A DNA stretch of 64,000 bases from Brevundimonas bullata (GTDB lineage: Bacteria; Pseudomonadota; Alphaproteobacteria; Caulobacterales; Caulobacteraceae): the NCBI RefSeq assembly GCF_014207965.1, contig NZ_JACHLM010000002.1:62001-126000 (forward strand). The letters run 5' to 3'. This document shows positions 37,098 through 45,446 of the stretch, piece by piece. Under the pieces are notes generated by a model, which was not told the origin of the DNA, searched no databases, and saw nothing but the letters and a program-made list of their open reading frames with translations. A program made the translations under genes and the position numbers. Position 1 is the stretch's first letter. Each line of letters starts with the position of its first letter.

Positions 37098-38315
37098 ATG
37101 ATCCTCGCTGACCGCCTTCTCACCGACTGCCACGTCGCCGCCATGACCGAGGGCGGCGCCCCCTATGGCGCGATCGAGGACGCCGCCATCCTGATCCAGG
37201 GCGGGCGCATCGCCTGGGTCGGGCCGCGCGCGGACCTGCCTGTGCACAAGGCTGTGGAAACCGACCGTCTGAGCGGGCGTTGGGTCACGCCGGGCCTGAT
37301 CGACTGTCACACTCATCTGGTCTTCGGCGGCGACCGCTCGGGCGAGTTCGAGCGGCGGCTGGAGGGCGCGACCTATGAGGAGATCGCGCGCGGCGGGGGC
37401 GGCATCGTTTCCTCGGTCAAGGCGACGCGCGAGGCGTCCGAGGACGCCCTCTACGACTCGGCCTGCAAGCGTCTGGAGGGGCTGAAGGCCACCGGCGTCA
37501 CCACGGTCGAGATCAAGTCCGGCTATGGTCTGGATCACGACAGCGAGCTGAAGATGCTGAGCGTCGCCCGCCGCATCGGGCGCGAGGCCGGGGTGCGGGT
37601 TCGCACCTCCTACCTGGGCCTGCACGCCGTGCCGCCCGAGCACAAAGGCGACCGCGCCGCCTATGTGGACAAGGCTGTGGATCAAATCCTGCCCGCCGCC
37701 CATGCCGAGGGTCTGGTCGATGCCGTGGACGCCTATTGCGAGCCCATCGCCTTCACCACGGACGAGGTGGCGCGCCTGTTCGATAAGGCCGAGGCTCTGG
37801 GCCTGCCGGTCAAGCTGCACGCGGACCAATTGTCCGACGGTGGCGGCGCGGCTTTGGCTGCCCGCTATCACGCCCTGTCCGCCGACCATATCGAGCACAC
37901 GACCGAGCCGGGGGTTCAGGCCATGGCCGAGGCAGGCGTGGTCGGGGTCCTGCTGCCCGGCGCCTTCCTGATGCTGCGCGAGACCAAGGCGCCGCCCGTC
38001 GCCCTGCTGCGCCAGCACGGCGTGCGCATGGCGGTGGCCACCGACTGCAACCCCGGCACCTCGCCTGTCGCCTCGATGACGGCGGCGTTGAACCTGGCCT
38101 GCGTCCAGTTCCGCCTGACGCCGGAAGAGGCCATCGCTGGCGCCACCCGCCACGCCGCCCGCGCCCTGGGGTTGCAGGATGAGGTCGGCACGATCGAGCC
38201 CGGCAAGGCCGCCGACCTGGCCGTCTGGGACATCAGCCGCCCGGCCGAGCTCTGCTACTGGCTGGGCGCGCCTTTGCTGGATCGTCGCTATCTGGCGGGG
38301 CAGGCGGCTTCCTAA
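37098..38315 (+). CDS. hutI: Imidazolonepropionase HutI
   Basis: A 405-residue amidohydrolase that opens imidazolonepropionate to N-formimidoyl-glutamate. Metal and substrate motifs are in order: [41 protein letters not shown] and [10 protein letters not shown]. Length is normal. Last gene of the plus-strand hut arm, separated from hutG by an inverted-repeat element; translation begins at ATG 37098 with GGAGAAAG upstream. Confidence 0.97.
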   Translation: MILADRLLTDCHVAAMTEGGAPYGAIEDAAILIQGGRIAWVGPRADLPVHKAVETDRLSGRWVTPGLIDCHTHLVFGGDRSGEFERRLEGATYEEIARGGGGIVSSVKATREASEDALYDSACKRLEGLKATGVTTVEIKSGYGLDHDSELKMLSVARRIGREAGVRVRTSYLGLHAVPPEHKGDRAAYVDKAVDQILPAAHAEGLVDAVDAYCEPIAFTTDEVARLFDKAEALGLPVKLHADQLSDGGGAALAARYHALSADHIEHTTEPGVQAMAEAGVVGVLLPGAFLMLRETKAPPVALLRQHGVRMAVATDCNPGTSPVASMTAALNLACVQFRLTPEEAIAGATRHAARALGLQDEVGTIEPGKAADLAVWDISRPAELCYWLGAPLLDRRYLAGQAAS

Positions 38316-38316
38316 C

Positions 38317-38331
38317 TTAAGGTTGTGTTAA
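38317..38331 (+). promoter_or_regulatory. Perfect CtrA box (TTAA-N7-TTAA)
   Basis: TTAAGGTTGTGTTAA matches the full CtrA consensus with both half sites and 7-nt spacing. It begins one base after the hutI stop. A TATAAC hexamer follows at 38347-38352, 15 nt beyond the second half site, so the box would overlap the -35 position of a promoter for the 43-aa gene at 38381. Confidence 0.7.
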
Positions 38332-38380
38332 CGATTTCGGCGGTTGTATAACCGGGTGATCCAAGGTGGAGACCCCGGTG

Positions 38381-38512
38381 ATGCCGCACAGTCCTGACGC
38401 GTCCACACCCCGATCCATGATCGTCGCTCTGATCCTGCTGAGCGCTGCCGCCATGGCCGGGCAAATCTATCTGATCGCCAAAGGCGTCATGGCGCTGTTC
38501 TCGGCGTCCTGA
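38381..38512 (+). CDS. Small single-pass membrane protein (43 aa) behind a CtrA box
   Basis: A 43-residue frame: polar N-terminus MPHSPDASTPRS, then one hydrophobic helix (MIVALILLSAAAMAGQIYLI), a Lys-Gly break and a short hydrophobic end (GVMALFSAS). SD GGTGGAG lies 9 nt before the ATG, and a perfect CtrA box is 49 bp upstream. Size, SD and promoter together make a real gene likely. No family recognised. It lies in the 241-bp gap between hutI and the oxidoreductase gene. Confidence 0.65.
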   Translation: MPHSPDASTPRSMIVALILLSAAAMAGQIYLIAKGVMALFSAS

Positions 38513-38556
38513 CGCCGCGGATTTCCGGTGCTAGCCTCGCTCAGCGGAGGGGCGGC

Positions 38557-40143
38557 ATGGCGCAAGCGAGTACGGACATCGTCATTCTGGGCGGGGGCCA
38601 CAATGGGCTGGTCTGCGCCTTTTATCTGGCGCGCGCTGGGCTGAAAGTGACGGTGCTGGAGCGGCGCGGCGTCGTCGGCGGGGCGGCGGTGACCGAGGAA
38701 TTCCATCCGGGTTTCCGCAACTCGACCGCCAGCTACACCGTCAGTCTGCTGAACCCGCGCGTGATCGCCGATATGGAACTGGCGCGTCACGGGCTGCGGG
38801 TGGTCGAGCGACGGGCGGCCAACTTCCTGCCCTTCGATGACGGGCGCTACCTGCTGACGGGCGAGGGGCGGACCCAGGCCGAGGTGGCCAAGTTCTCGGC
38901 CCGCGACGCCGAACGCCTGCCTGACTATGAGGCGCGGCTTGAGACGGTCGCCGCCGTCCTGCGCGACCTGATCCTGACCACCCCGCCGAACGTGGTGGAA
39001 GGCGGCTGGCTGACGGCCCTGCCGGAAATGCTGAAGGCGGCGTCGCTGGGGCGGCGCGTCTCGGGTCTGGGTCTGGCGGCGCAGCGCGACCTGCTGGACC
39101 TGTTCGCCAAGTCGGCGGGCGACTGGCTGGACGGCTGGTTCGAGAGCGATCCGATCAAGGCCCTGTTCGGCTTCGACAGCGTCGTCGGCCACTACGCCAG
39201 CCCCTATACGCCGGGTTCGGCCTATGTCCTGCTGCACCACGTCTTTGGCGAGGTGAATGGCAAGAAGGGCGTCTGGGGCCACGCCATCGGCGGCATGGGC
39301 GCCATCACCCAGGCCATGGCCGCCGCCTGCGCCGAGCAGGGCGTCGACATTCGCCTCGATGCGCCCGTCGCCGAGGTGCTGACCGAGCGGGGCAGGGCGG
39401 TCGGCGCGGTGACCGAGGCGGGCGACGTCATCCGCGCCCGTGCCGTGGTGTCGAATCTGCACCCGCGCTTGCTGTTCGATCGGCTGGTTGATCCGGCGGT
39501 GGTTCCTGCCGACTTCACCGAGCGGATGAGCCGTTACGCCTCGGGCTCAGGAACCTTCCGCATGAATGTGGCCCTGTCCGAACTGCCGCGCTTCACCGCC
39601 TTGCCGGGGGCGGGGGACCATCTGACCGCAGGCATCATCATTGCGCCGACCCTGGCCTATATGGACCGCGCCCATGCCGAGGCGCGGCTGAACGGCTGGT
39701 CGTCAAAGCCGATCGTCGAGATGCTGATCCCCTCGACCCTGGACGACAGCCTGGCGCCTGACGGCCTGCACGCCGCCAGCCTGTTCTGTCAGCACGTCTC
39801 GCCCGATCTGGCCGACGAACATCGCGACACGGTGGCCGACCTGATGATCGAGACGGTCGAGGCCCATGCGCCGGGGTTCAAGGCCTCGGTGGTCGGGCGA
39901 CTGGCGCTGGGACCGCGCGATCTGGAGCGGCGCTTCGGCCTGATCGGCGGCGACATCTTCCACGGGCGGCTGACGCTGGATCAGCTGTTCAGCGCCAGGC
40001 CGGTTCTGGGCCACGCCGATCACCGGATGCCGGTTCCAGGGCTCTATCTGTGCGGTTCCGGCGCCCATCCCGGCGGCGGCGTGACGGGCGCGCCGGGCCA
40101 CAATGCAGCCCGCGCAGTGGTGAAGGATCTCAAGCCAGGCTGA
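38557..40143 (+). CDS. FAD-dependent oxidoreductase, phytoene desaturase/CrtI-like (PYROXD2-type)
   Basis: A 528-residue flavoprotein with an N-terminal Rossmann dinucleotide site (VILGGGHNGLVCAFYLARAG...LER), central FAD-linked region and C-terminal GLYLCGSGAHPGGGVTGAPGHNAA typical of the CrtI/PYROXD2 group. Despite the name, non-carotenoid members of this group are common and no crt genes neighbour it, so the substrate is open. Its end overlaps the convergent receiver gene by 14 bp. Confidence 0.85.
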   Translation: MAQASTDIVILGGGHNGLVCAFYLARAGLKVTVLERRGVVGGAAVTEEFHPGFRNSTASYTVSLLNPRVIADMELARHGLRVVERRAANFLPFDDGRYLLTGEGRTQAEVAKFSARDAERLPDYEARLETVAAVLRDLILTTPPNVVEGGWLTALPEMLKAASLGRRVSGLGLAAQRDLLDLFAKSAGDWLDGWFESDPIKALFGFDSVVGHYASPYTPGSAYVLLHHVFGEVNGKKGVWGHAIGGMGAITQAMAAACAEQGVDIRLDAPVAEVLTERGRAVGAVTEAGDVIRARAVVSNLHPRLLFDRLVDPAVVPADFTERMSRYASGSGTFRMNVALSELPRFTALPGAGDHLTAGIIIAPTLAYMDRAHAEARLNGWSSKPIVEMLIPSTLDDSLAPDGLHAASLFCQHVSPDLADEHRDTVADLMIETVEAHAPGFKASVVGRLALGPRDLERRFGLIGGDIFHGRLTLDQLFSARPVLGHADHRMPVPGLYLCGSGAHPGGGVTGAPGHNAARAVVKDLKPG

Positions 40144-40507
40144 TGTTCATCACCTTCATCAGGGCGTCACGGATGGCGCCTTCGGTAAAGGGCTTCTGGA
40201 TCGTGGGGTTGCCGCGCCAGTGTTCGGGCAGGCCCGCCTCGCCATAGCCGGTCGAAAAGACGAAGGGCACGCCGCGCGCGCGCAGGGCTTCGGCCACCGG
40301 GAAGACCTCGCGGCCCGCCACGTTGACGTCCAGCAGGGCGGCGTCCAGCGAGGCTTCGGTCGTGGCGGCGATCAACCCGTCGTCGATATTGGCCTCCGGC
40401 CCCACCACGGCGCAGCCCATGTCTTCCAGGATGGTTTCCAGCAGCATGGCTACCAGGGACTCGTCTTCAATCACCAGTACGCGACGGCCCTGCAAAGCGT
40501 TGGTCAT
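40130..40507 (-). CDS. Single-domain response regulator (receiver)
   Basis: A 125-residue CheY-like receiver domain with no output domain. Acidic pocket IEDE at the N-terminus, phosphoacceptor Asp in ALLDVNVAG (about residue 60), Thr/Ser switch in FSTGYG and Lys in IQKPF. The sequence is of the type paired with HWE kinases. Its start overlaps the kinase stop (ATGA), so the two are coexpressed and probably cognate. Confidence 0.9.
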   Translation of the reverse strand: MTNALQGRRVLVIEDESLVAMLLETILEDMGCAVVGPEANIDDGLIAATTEASLDAALLDVNVAGREVFPVAEALRARGVPFVFSTGYGEAGLPEHWRGNPTIQKPFTEGAIRDALMKVMNISLA

Positions 40508-42021
40508 GCGGCTTCCTTGTTCAGTGGAATGGTTATTTCGGCTGAGAGGCCGTTATCGCGGTAGTGCATCTGCGCTGTGCCCGCCAGATCATGCCGGACG
40601 TTGCGCTCGATCAAACGACTGCCGAAGCCGCGACGTTCCGGTTGAGCGACAGAGGGGCCGCCGGTTTCACGCCAGAGGATGGCGAGGTGGGGATTGTTCA
40701 GGTCCGCGACTGACCAGTCGACCAGCACCCGGCCTTCACCCGGCGTCAGCGCGCCGTATTTGGCGGCATTGGTCGCCAACTCGTGAAAAATCATGCCCAG
40801 CGATACGGCCATAGCCGGGTCCAGCGACACGCTAGGCCCATTCAGGGTCAGGCGGTGCAGGCCGTGGGCCGCTGTCTCGTGTTCCAGAACCTCGCGCAGA
40901 TCGGCGCCTTCCCAGTGACTGCGCGTCAGCAGGTCGTGGGTGTGCGACAGCGACAGGATGCGCGACTGGAAGGTTTCGGCGAAAGAGCGGGGGTCCTCGT
41001 GCGAGCGCGCCGTCTGCATGGCGATGGACTGGACCGTGGCCAGGGTGTTCTTCACCCGGTGGTTCAGCTCGTCGATCATCAGCTTCTGGCGTTCGGCGGC
41101 CAGGACGGTATCGGTGACGTCATGTCCCTGGACGAAGACGCCCATGATCGCGCCCGTGTCGTTCCGGATCGGCTGGTAGATGAAATTCAGGTAGCGGGTT
41201 GTCAAAGATCCGTTGGGCATGTGCTGCAATTGGACGGGACTTTGTCGACCCTGGAAGGGCTCGCCGGTCGCCAGCACCTCGTCCAGGCAATCGTAGAAGC
41301 CTTGCCCGGCCAGTTCGGGCAGGGCTTCGCGGATCGGCTTTCCGACCACGTCGCGATGACCGATCAGCTGGCCGTAGGCGCCGTTGTGCAACTGGATCAC
41401 GTGCTCCGGGCCGTTCAGCACGGCGACGAAGCCCGGCGTCTGCATGAATATGTCCAGCAACTGTCGTCGCTCGGATTCCAGACGCCGGTTGTCAGCCTGC
41501 ACGCTCATGGCGCGACGGAACATGCCGCCGCCAATCAAGCTGTCCAGCGCGGAGCTGGCTTCCTCGGGTCTCAACCGACCAACCTGACGGCGTAGCCGCT
41601 CAAGTTCAGTGATGTCGCTGGTGTGCTGCAGGATATGGGTGACGGACCCCGACGCATCCTTGATGGGGGTGTGGGTGCAGCTCCAGTAGCGGTCGTCGTA
41701 AAGCACTGTACCGTCAGGCTGCTCGATCGGGATCGGATAATGGAGCACGGCCAGATGGTCCGGCTTCCCGGTCTTCAACACCTTGGCGAACGAGGCGGCC
41801 AGTTGACGGGCGTTCTCCGATGCATCTTCGCCCGGGCCGGCATCATATTCTTGCATGACGGGCTGGCCAAGCAGGTCTTCACGGCGCCGGTGCGTTACGT
41901 CCAGATAGGCCTGGTTCATCCCTGCGTAGCGAAGGTCTGCGTCTAACAGCATATAAGGGTTGGGCGATGCATCGAACGCCGCGACCAGATCGATTGTCTT
42001 GGCGAGTGTGCGCAACCCCAT
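40504..42021 (-). CDS. HWE-family sensor histidine kinase with two PAS domains
   Basis: A 505-residue soluble kinase. PAS domain 1 (about residues 10-140, starting VAAFDASPNPYMLLDADLRY) and PAS domain 2 (about 190-310, IFMQTPGFVAVLNGPEHVI) precede an HWE catalytic region with phosphoacceptor DELNHRVKNTLA, N box HELATNAAKYGAL and the WRE motif (ILWRETGG). No transmembrane segment, so the signal is cytoplasmic; no Cys in the LOV arrangement was seen. The ATG at 42021 is preceded by a G-rich run. Confidence 0.9.
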   Translation of the reverse strand: MGLRTLAKTIDLVAAFDASPNPYMLLDADLRYAGMNQAYLDVTHRRREDLLGQPVMQEYDAGPGEDASENARQLAASFAKVLKTGKPDHLAVLHYPIPIEQPDGTVLYDDRYWSCTHTPIKDASGSVTHILQHTSDITELERLRRQVGRLRPEEASSALDSLIGGGMFRRAMSVQADNRRLESERRQLLDIFMQTPGFVAVLNGPEHVIQLHNGAYGQLIGHRDVVGKPIREALPELAGQGFYDCLDEVLATGEPFQGRQSPVQLQHMPNGSLTTRYLNFIYQPIRNDTGAIMGVFVQGHDVTDTVLAAERQKLMIDELNHRVKNTLATVQSIAMQTARSHEDPRSFAETFQSRILSLSHTHDLLTRSHWEGADLREVLEHETAAHGLHRLTLNGPSVSLDPAMAVSLGMIFHELATNAAKYGALTPGEGRVLVDWSVADLNNPHLAILWRETGGPSVAQPERRGFGSRLIERNVRHDLAGTAQMHYRDNGLSAEITIPLNKEAA

Positions 42022-42143
42022 CCCCCATTTTATTCGACCCTAACGCCAGCCACACGGAAAGGGTGCGTGTCGCTGTTGCGAAAGTTCTGGAGATGTCTAG
42101 CGGCGTCGCGACTAAGGGGAAATCCAGATTTCGCGAATTTGAC

Positions 42144-43286
42144 CTAGGCGTCGGCGCCAAGCGTGTCGGACAGGGCCCAGTACATGGGTTTGGGGCTGTA
42201 GGCGTCGTCGTAGGGCAGGCCGCGATTGACGCCCTGGACGGCGCGAACCCGGCTGTCGGCGTGTTCGGTCAGCCAGGAGAATTTATCGGTCAGGCCCCAG
42301 GTCACAACCCCGCGCACTTCGGGGAAGGCCAGCATGACGTCGAGGTAGCGCCGGGTTTCGTCGGCGACCATTTGATCGCGGGCGGCGTGGGAAGCGGCGC
42401 CGCCGGCTTCCTTGACGTCCAGTTCCGTCACGGTGATGTCGAGTCCCAGGTCGATCAGCGCCCTGGTCATATCCTGCAGTCCGGCCTTGTCGATCGGACC
42501 CTTGGACAGGTCGAGGTGGGCCTGAACGCCGATCCCGTCGAGGGGAACCTTGGCGGCGCGCAAGCGACTCGCCAGGGCGACAAAGGCTTGGCGTCGCGCC
42601 TTGTCGACAGGGTTGCCGTATTCGAATCCATAGTCGTTGATGACCAGGTGGGCGTCCGGCGCATGGCTGCGCGCCTCTTCCATCGCCCGTTCGATATAGG
42701 TGGGGCCAAAGGCGCGGAAGAAGGTGTTGCGGCGCAGGGACCGGGCGCCGGCTTCGGTGTCGATGGGCTCGTTGATCACGTCCCATTCCTTGATGCGCGA
42801 ACCGTAGCGACCCAACACGCGTGAGAAATGCTCGGACACCAGCCGCCAGTCGCGATGCTTCAGCATCTCATGCTTGGCCCAATCCGGCGTGCTCTGGTCC
42901 CACAGCAGGGTGTGGCCGCGTACGCTCAGACTGTTTTCGTCCGCGAAGGTCAGCAGGTCGTCGACGGGGGTGAAGTGGAACTGGCCCTTGCGCCATTCCA
43001 GCGAGTTCCACTTGAGATGGATCTCGGGCGTCAAAACCTCGCAATCGCGCAACACGGCGGCGCGCAAGGCCTTGTCGTCGCGTAGGTGGTCGGCGCGGGC
43101 GGCGGCGCCGTAGTAGCGACCCCGGCTGCGCGCGGCGCGTGACAGGGACGAGCGTGCGGTCGCAGCGTCGGGCAGGGCGGCGCCTTCCCCCTCGGGTAGA
43201 GCCCAGACGCCGTGAGGCGTGAGGGCGAGAGCCGGCGCAAGCGCGAGTCCGGATAGCATTTGTCGCCGTGAAGGAAGCTTGAGCAT
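42144..43286 (-). CDS. Endo-1,4-beta-xylanase, GH10, Tat-exported
   Basis: A 380-residue glycoside hydrolase family 10 enzyme. The N-terminus carries a twin-arginine-type signal (SRRQMLSGLALAPAL). Acid/base Glu173 is in WDVINEP and nucleophile Glu288 in VTELDVKE; the HTLLWDQ and GIGVQAHLDL strands are also GH10-typical. It cleaves beta-1,4-xylan internally. It ends a five-gene minus-strand group with UDP-xylose synthase and a GT2 synthase, where it could trim a made polymer as BcsZ does for cellulose, or serve plant xylan use. A small hairpin (43299-43318) overlaps its leader. Confidence 0.9.
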   Translation of the reverse strand: MLKLPSRRQMLSGLALAPALALTPHGVWALPEGEGAALPDAATARSSLSRAARSRGRYYGAAARADHLRDDKALRAAVLRDCEVLTPEIHLKWNSLEWRKGQFHFTPVDDLLTFADENSLSVRGHTLLWDQSTPDWAKHEMLKHRDWRLVSEHFSRVLGRYGSRIKEWDVINEPIDTEAGARSLRRNTFFRAFGPTYIERAMEEARSHAPDAHLVINDYGFEYGNPVDKARRQAFVALASRLRAAKVPLDGIGVQAHLDLSKGPIDKAGLQDMTRALIDLGLDITVTELDVKEAGGAASHAARDQMVADETRRYLDVMLAFPEVRGVVTWGLTDKFSWLTEHADSRVRAVQGVNRGLPYDDAYSPKPMYWALSDTLGADA

Positions 43287-43346
43287 ACTGCGCCTAACCT
43301 TCTCAGGTTCTCGAGAAGCGAGGGCAGAATGTAAAGTCGGTAGGTT

Positions 43347-43361
43347 ATAATTAGACGTTAA
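43347..43361 (-). promoter_or_regulatory. CtrA-box-like site upstream of the GH10 gene (7 of 8)
   Basis: On the minus strand it reads TTAA-N7-TTAT, one base off the full consensus, 61 bp upstream of the GH10 start in an AT-rich stretch. Possible promoter element for the xylanase gene; near matches occur by chance. Confidence 0.25.
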
Positions 43362-43407
43362 CGGTGGTTTTGGGCGTGACGAGCAAGGGCTGTCTGGTCG
43401 TCTTCGT

Positions 43408-43426
43408 GGGTCTATTATTTATACCC
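43408..43426 (-). terminator. Hairpin downstream of the bcsS-like gene
   Basis: GGGTcTA-TTATT-TAtACCC, a 7-bp stem with one mismatch, 52 bp past the BcsS-like stop. The surrounding AT content is high for this genome. If it terminates, the GH10 gene downstream needs its own promoter. Confidence 0.35.
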
Positions 43427-43477
43427 AGGCTTAGATGAAACGCATTGGGTCGCGCAGAACTGGCGATTTCTCTGATG

Positions 43478-44203
43478 TCAGAAGCTACGATAGAAGGCGA
43501 CGCGGACATAGCCGCTGGATCCACGGTCATCCCCATCGCTGAGGCCCGCCGAGATCTGGAACTCCGACTGGTCGCCGACCTTCACGCCCAGAACCGGGCC
43601 GACGTGATAGGCGCTGTAGTTGGAATCCCCATCGGCCGCGATTTCCAGGCCCGCGCGCAGACGGCCGGATGCGCCGACCGTGTGCGTCACGCTGGCCAGG
43701 GCGTCATAGTCATCGAGGCGGAAACCGTAGGAGCCGTACCAATCGACCCGCCAGGGACCGGCGACGTGGCCGCCGTCCAGGCTGACCATCATTTCGCCCT
43801 GTCCGCCGTCGCGGCGGTTGCCGGGGTCGCCGGGGCTGAGGTCTGTATCGACGTACCGATAGCCGAGGCCCACGCTGCCCCACGTCGGGCCTGTCCCGAA
43901 GCGATAGATCAGTTCCGCCTGGCCGCCGGTGAAGTCGGCGTCAATGGTCGTGGGGCCGTTCTTGTAGTCGTAGCCGCCGGTATAGACGACGCCTCGCACG
44001 GCCCAGCCCTTGTTGTCGGCTGAGCCCGGAACCCCAACCGTGGCGCCGACGTAGGCGGAATCGGCGACATCCAGCTTGCCGCCGGCGAAAACCGTGAAGT
44101 CGCTCTGCGCTGCGGCGGTACCCGACCAGCCGACCGCGCCCATAGCGATCAGGGCGGCTACGAGCGATGTCTTCGATGCGAGGCGGCGGGGGCGGTCGGT
44201 CAT
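43478..44203 (-). CDS. bcsS: Cellulose biosynthesis protein BcsS-like outer-membrane protein
   Basis: A 241-residue exported protein: signal peptide (ALIAMGAVGWSGTAAAQ) followed by alternating amphipathic strands with aromatic and Gly residues (FTVFAGGKLD, ELIYRFGTGPTWGSVGLGYRY, ending YVRVAFYRSF with terminal Phe), typical of a small beta-barrel. It resembles BcsS of alphaproteobacterial cellulose clusters. No bcsA/B/C/Z is visible here; instead a GT2 synthase and a xylanase flank it. The ATG at 44203 has AGGGA 8 nt upstream. An 11-bp palindrome (CGATAgTATCG, 44217-44227) sits just upstream. Confidence 0.7.
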   Translation of the reverse strand: MTDRPRRLASKTSLVAALIAMGAVGWSGTAAAQSDFTVFAGGKLDVADSAYVGATVGVPGSADNKGWAVRGVVYTGGYDYKNGPTTIDADFTGGQAELIYRFGTGPTWGSVGLGYRYVDTDLSPGDPGNRRDGGQGEMMVSLDGGHVAGPWRVDWYGSYGFRLDDYDALASVTHTVGASGRLRAGLEIAADGDSNYSAYHVGPVLGVKVGDQSEFQISAGLSDGDDRGSSGYVRVAFYRSF

Positions 44204-44296
44204 GAACATTCCCTAGCGATAGTATCGAGCGCGCCGCCTGTTTGACGACGCCGAGGAAGGCGCTTCAGATACGCTGGATGATTTTGGTTAATACTT

Positions 44297-45433
44297 TCAG
44301 ACGACCAGTTTTCCTCTTGTCAGCTCGGCCAGGCATTCCGCACTGCGGTCAACAGGGGGCTTGGTGCGTGAAACCCAGGCGATCAGCTCCTCCATGCCGG
44401 TCTCCATGTCGCGTTCGGGCCTGAAGTTGTAGGCCTGCTCGATCTTGGCGATGTCGCCAAAGCAGTGACGGATGTCGCCGACCCGATAGCGGTTGAGCAC
44501 CTCCGGGGCGATGTTCTTGCCCAGGAGCCGAGCCAGGACGCCCGCGATCTCGTTGACTGAGACCGGAGAGCCGCTGCCGACATTGAAGACGTCCCAGGTC
44601 TCGCGATCACTGTCCAGAACGGTGGCGAAGGCTCGCGCCACGTCCTGGACATGGACGAAGTCGCGCATTTGCCGGCCGTCCTCGAACACCAGTGGCGGTT
44701 GGTCGTTGAGCAGGCGTGAGATGAAGATGGCGGCCACGCCGGTGTAGGGATTGCTCAACGCCTGACGCGAGCCGTAGGCGTTGAACAGGCGCAGGGCCAC
44801 GGTCGGAATTTGCAGGGCCCGCCCGACCGAGAGGAACATCTCCTCATGGTCGCGCTTGTTCACGGCATAGATGGAATTCGGCTGCAGCAGCTTCTCTTCC
44901 GTGGTCGGGACAGGCTCCAGTGCCTCTCCGTCGACCATGATCTCCCACTGTCGCGCCTCCAGTTGGGCGTGGGGGCGAACGTCGGCTGTGACATGGGCGT
45001 GGGTCGAAGGGCGGATGTAGTCGCCCTCGCCATAGATCGACATCGACGAGGCCACGGCGATCCGTTCGACGGTATGCGGCTTTTGCGACAGGACCTCCAG
45101 CATCACAGCGGCGGCCATGACGTTGTTGCGCGTATAGTCGACGATGTTGGTCATGCTCTGGCCGACGCCCACCGAGGCCGCCAGGTGCGCCAGATGGGTG
45201 ACGCCTTCCAGGGCGACCTCGAATACGCCTTCGTCCAGGATGTCGCCCCTGATCCGGCGCGCGCGCCGATCAAGGTAGGTGGGCCATCCCTCGGCATCCA
45301 TTTCGCCGTCGGCGTGGACCTGCGGCGACAGGTTGTCGAGGATGCTGACGCGGTATCCGCGCGCCAGCATGGCGTCGACGAGGTGAGAGCCGATGAAGCC
45401 GGCCCCGCCCGTGATCAGGATGTGCTTGTCCAT
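44297..45433 (-). CDS. NAD-dependent sugar epimerase/dehydratase (extended SDR)
   Basis: A 378-residue extended SDR enzyme. NAD site ITGGAGFIGSHLVD at the N-terminus; catalytic Ser in SSMSIYG and Tyr-Lys in YAVNKRDHE. Internal features (DGEALEPVPTTEEKLL before the YxxxK) resemble dTDP-L-rhamnose or UDP-sugar 4-epimerases. In this context a UDP-xylose/UDP-arabinose or UDP-glucuronate 4-epimerase would fit, but the substrate is not readable. 13 bp downstream of the GT2 gene, clearly cotranscribed. Confidence 0.85.
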   Translation of the reverse strand: MDKHILITGGAGFIGSHLVDAMLARGYRVSILDNLSPQVHADGEMDAEGWPTYLDRRARRIRGDILDEGVFEVALEGVTHLAHLAASVGVGQSMTNIVDYTRNNVMAAAVMLEVLSQKPHTVERIAVASSMSIYGEGDYIRPSTHAHVTADVRPHAQLEARQWEIMVDGEALEPVPTTEEKLLQPNSIYAVNKRDHEEMFLSVGRALQIPTVALRLFNAYGSRQALSNPYTGVAAIFISRLLNDQPPLVFEDGRQMRDFVHVQDVARAFATVLDSDRETWDVFNVGSGSPVSVNEIAGVLARLLGKNIAPEVLNRYRVGDIRHCFGDIAKIEQAYNFRPERDMETGMEELIAWVSRTKPPVDRSAECLAELTRGKLVV

Positions 45434-45446
45434 GAACGTGTTCCGC

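Noticed and set aside
38557..40143. Carotenoid biosynthesis cluster
   Set aside because: The CrtI-like protein stands alone; no crtB, crtE, crtY or crtZ is near, and the group includes many non-carotenoid enzymes.
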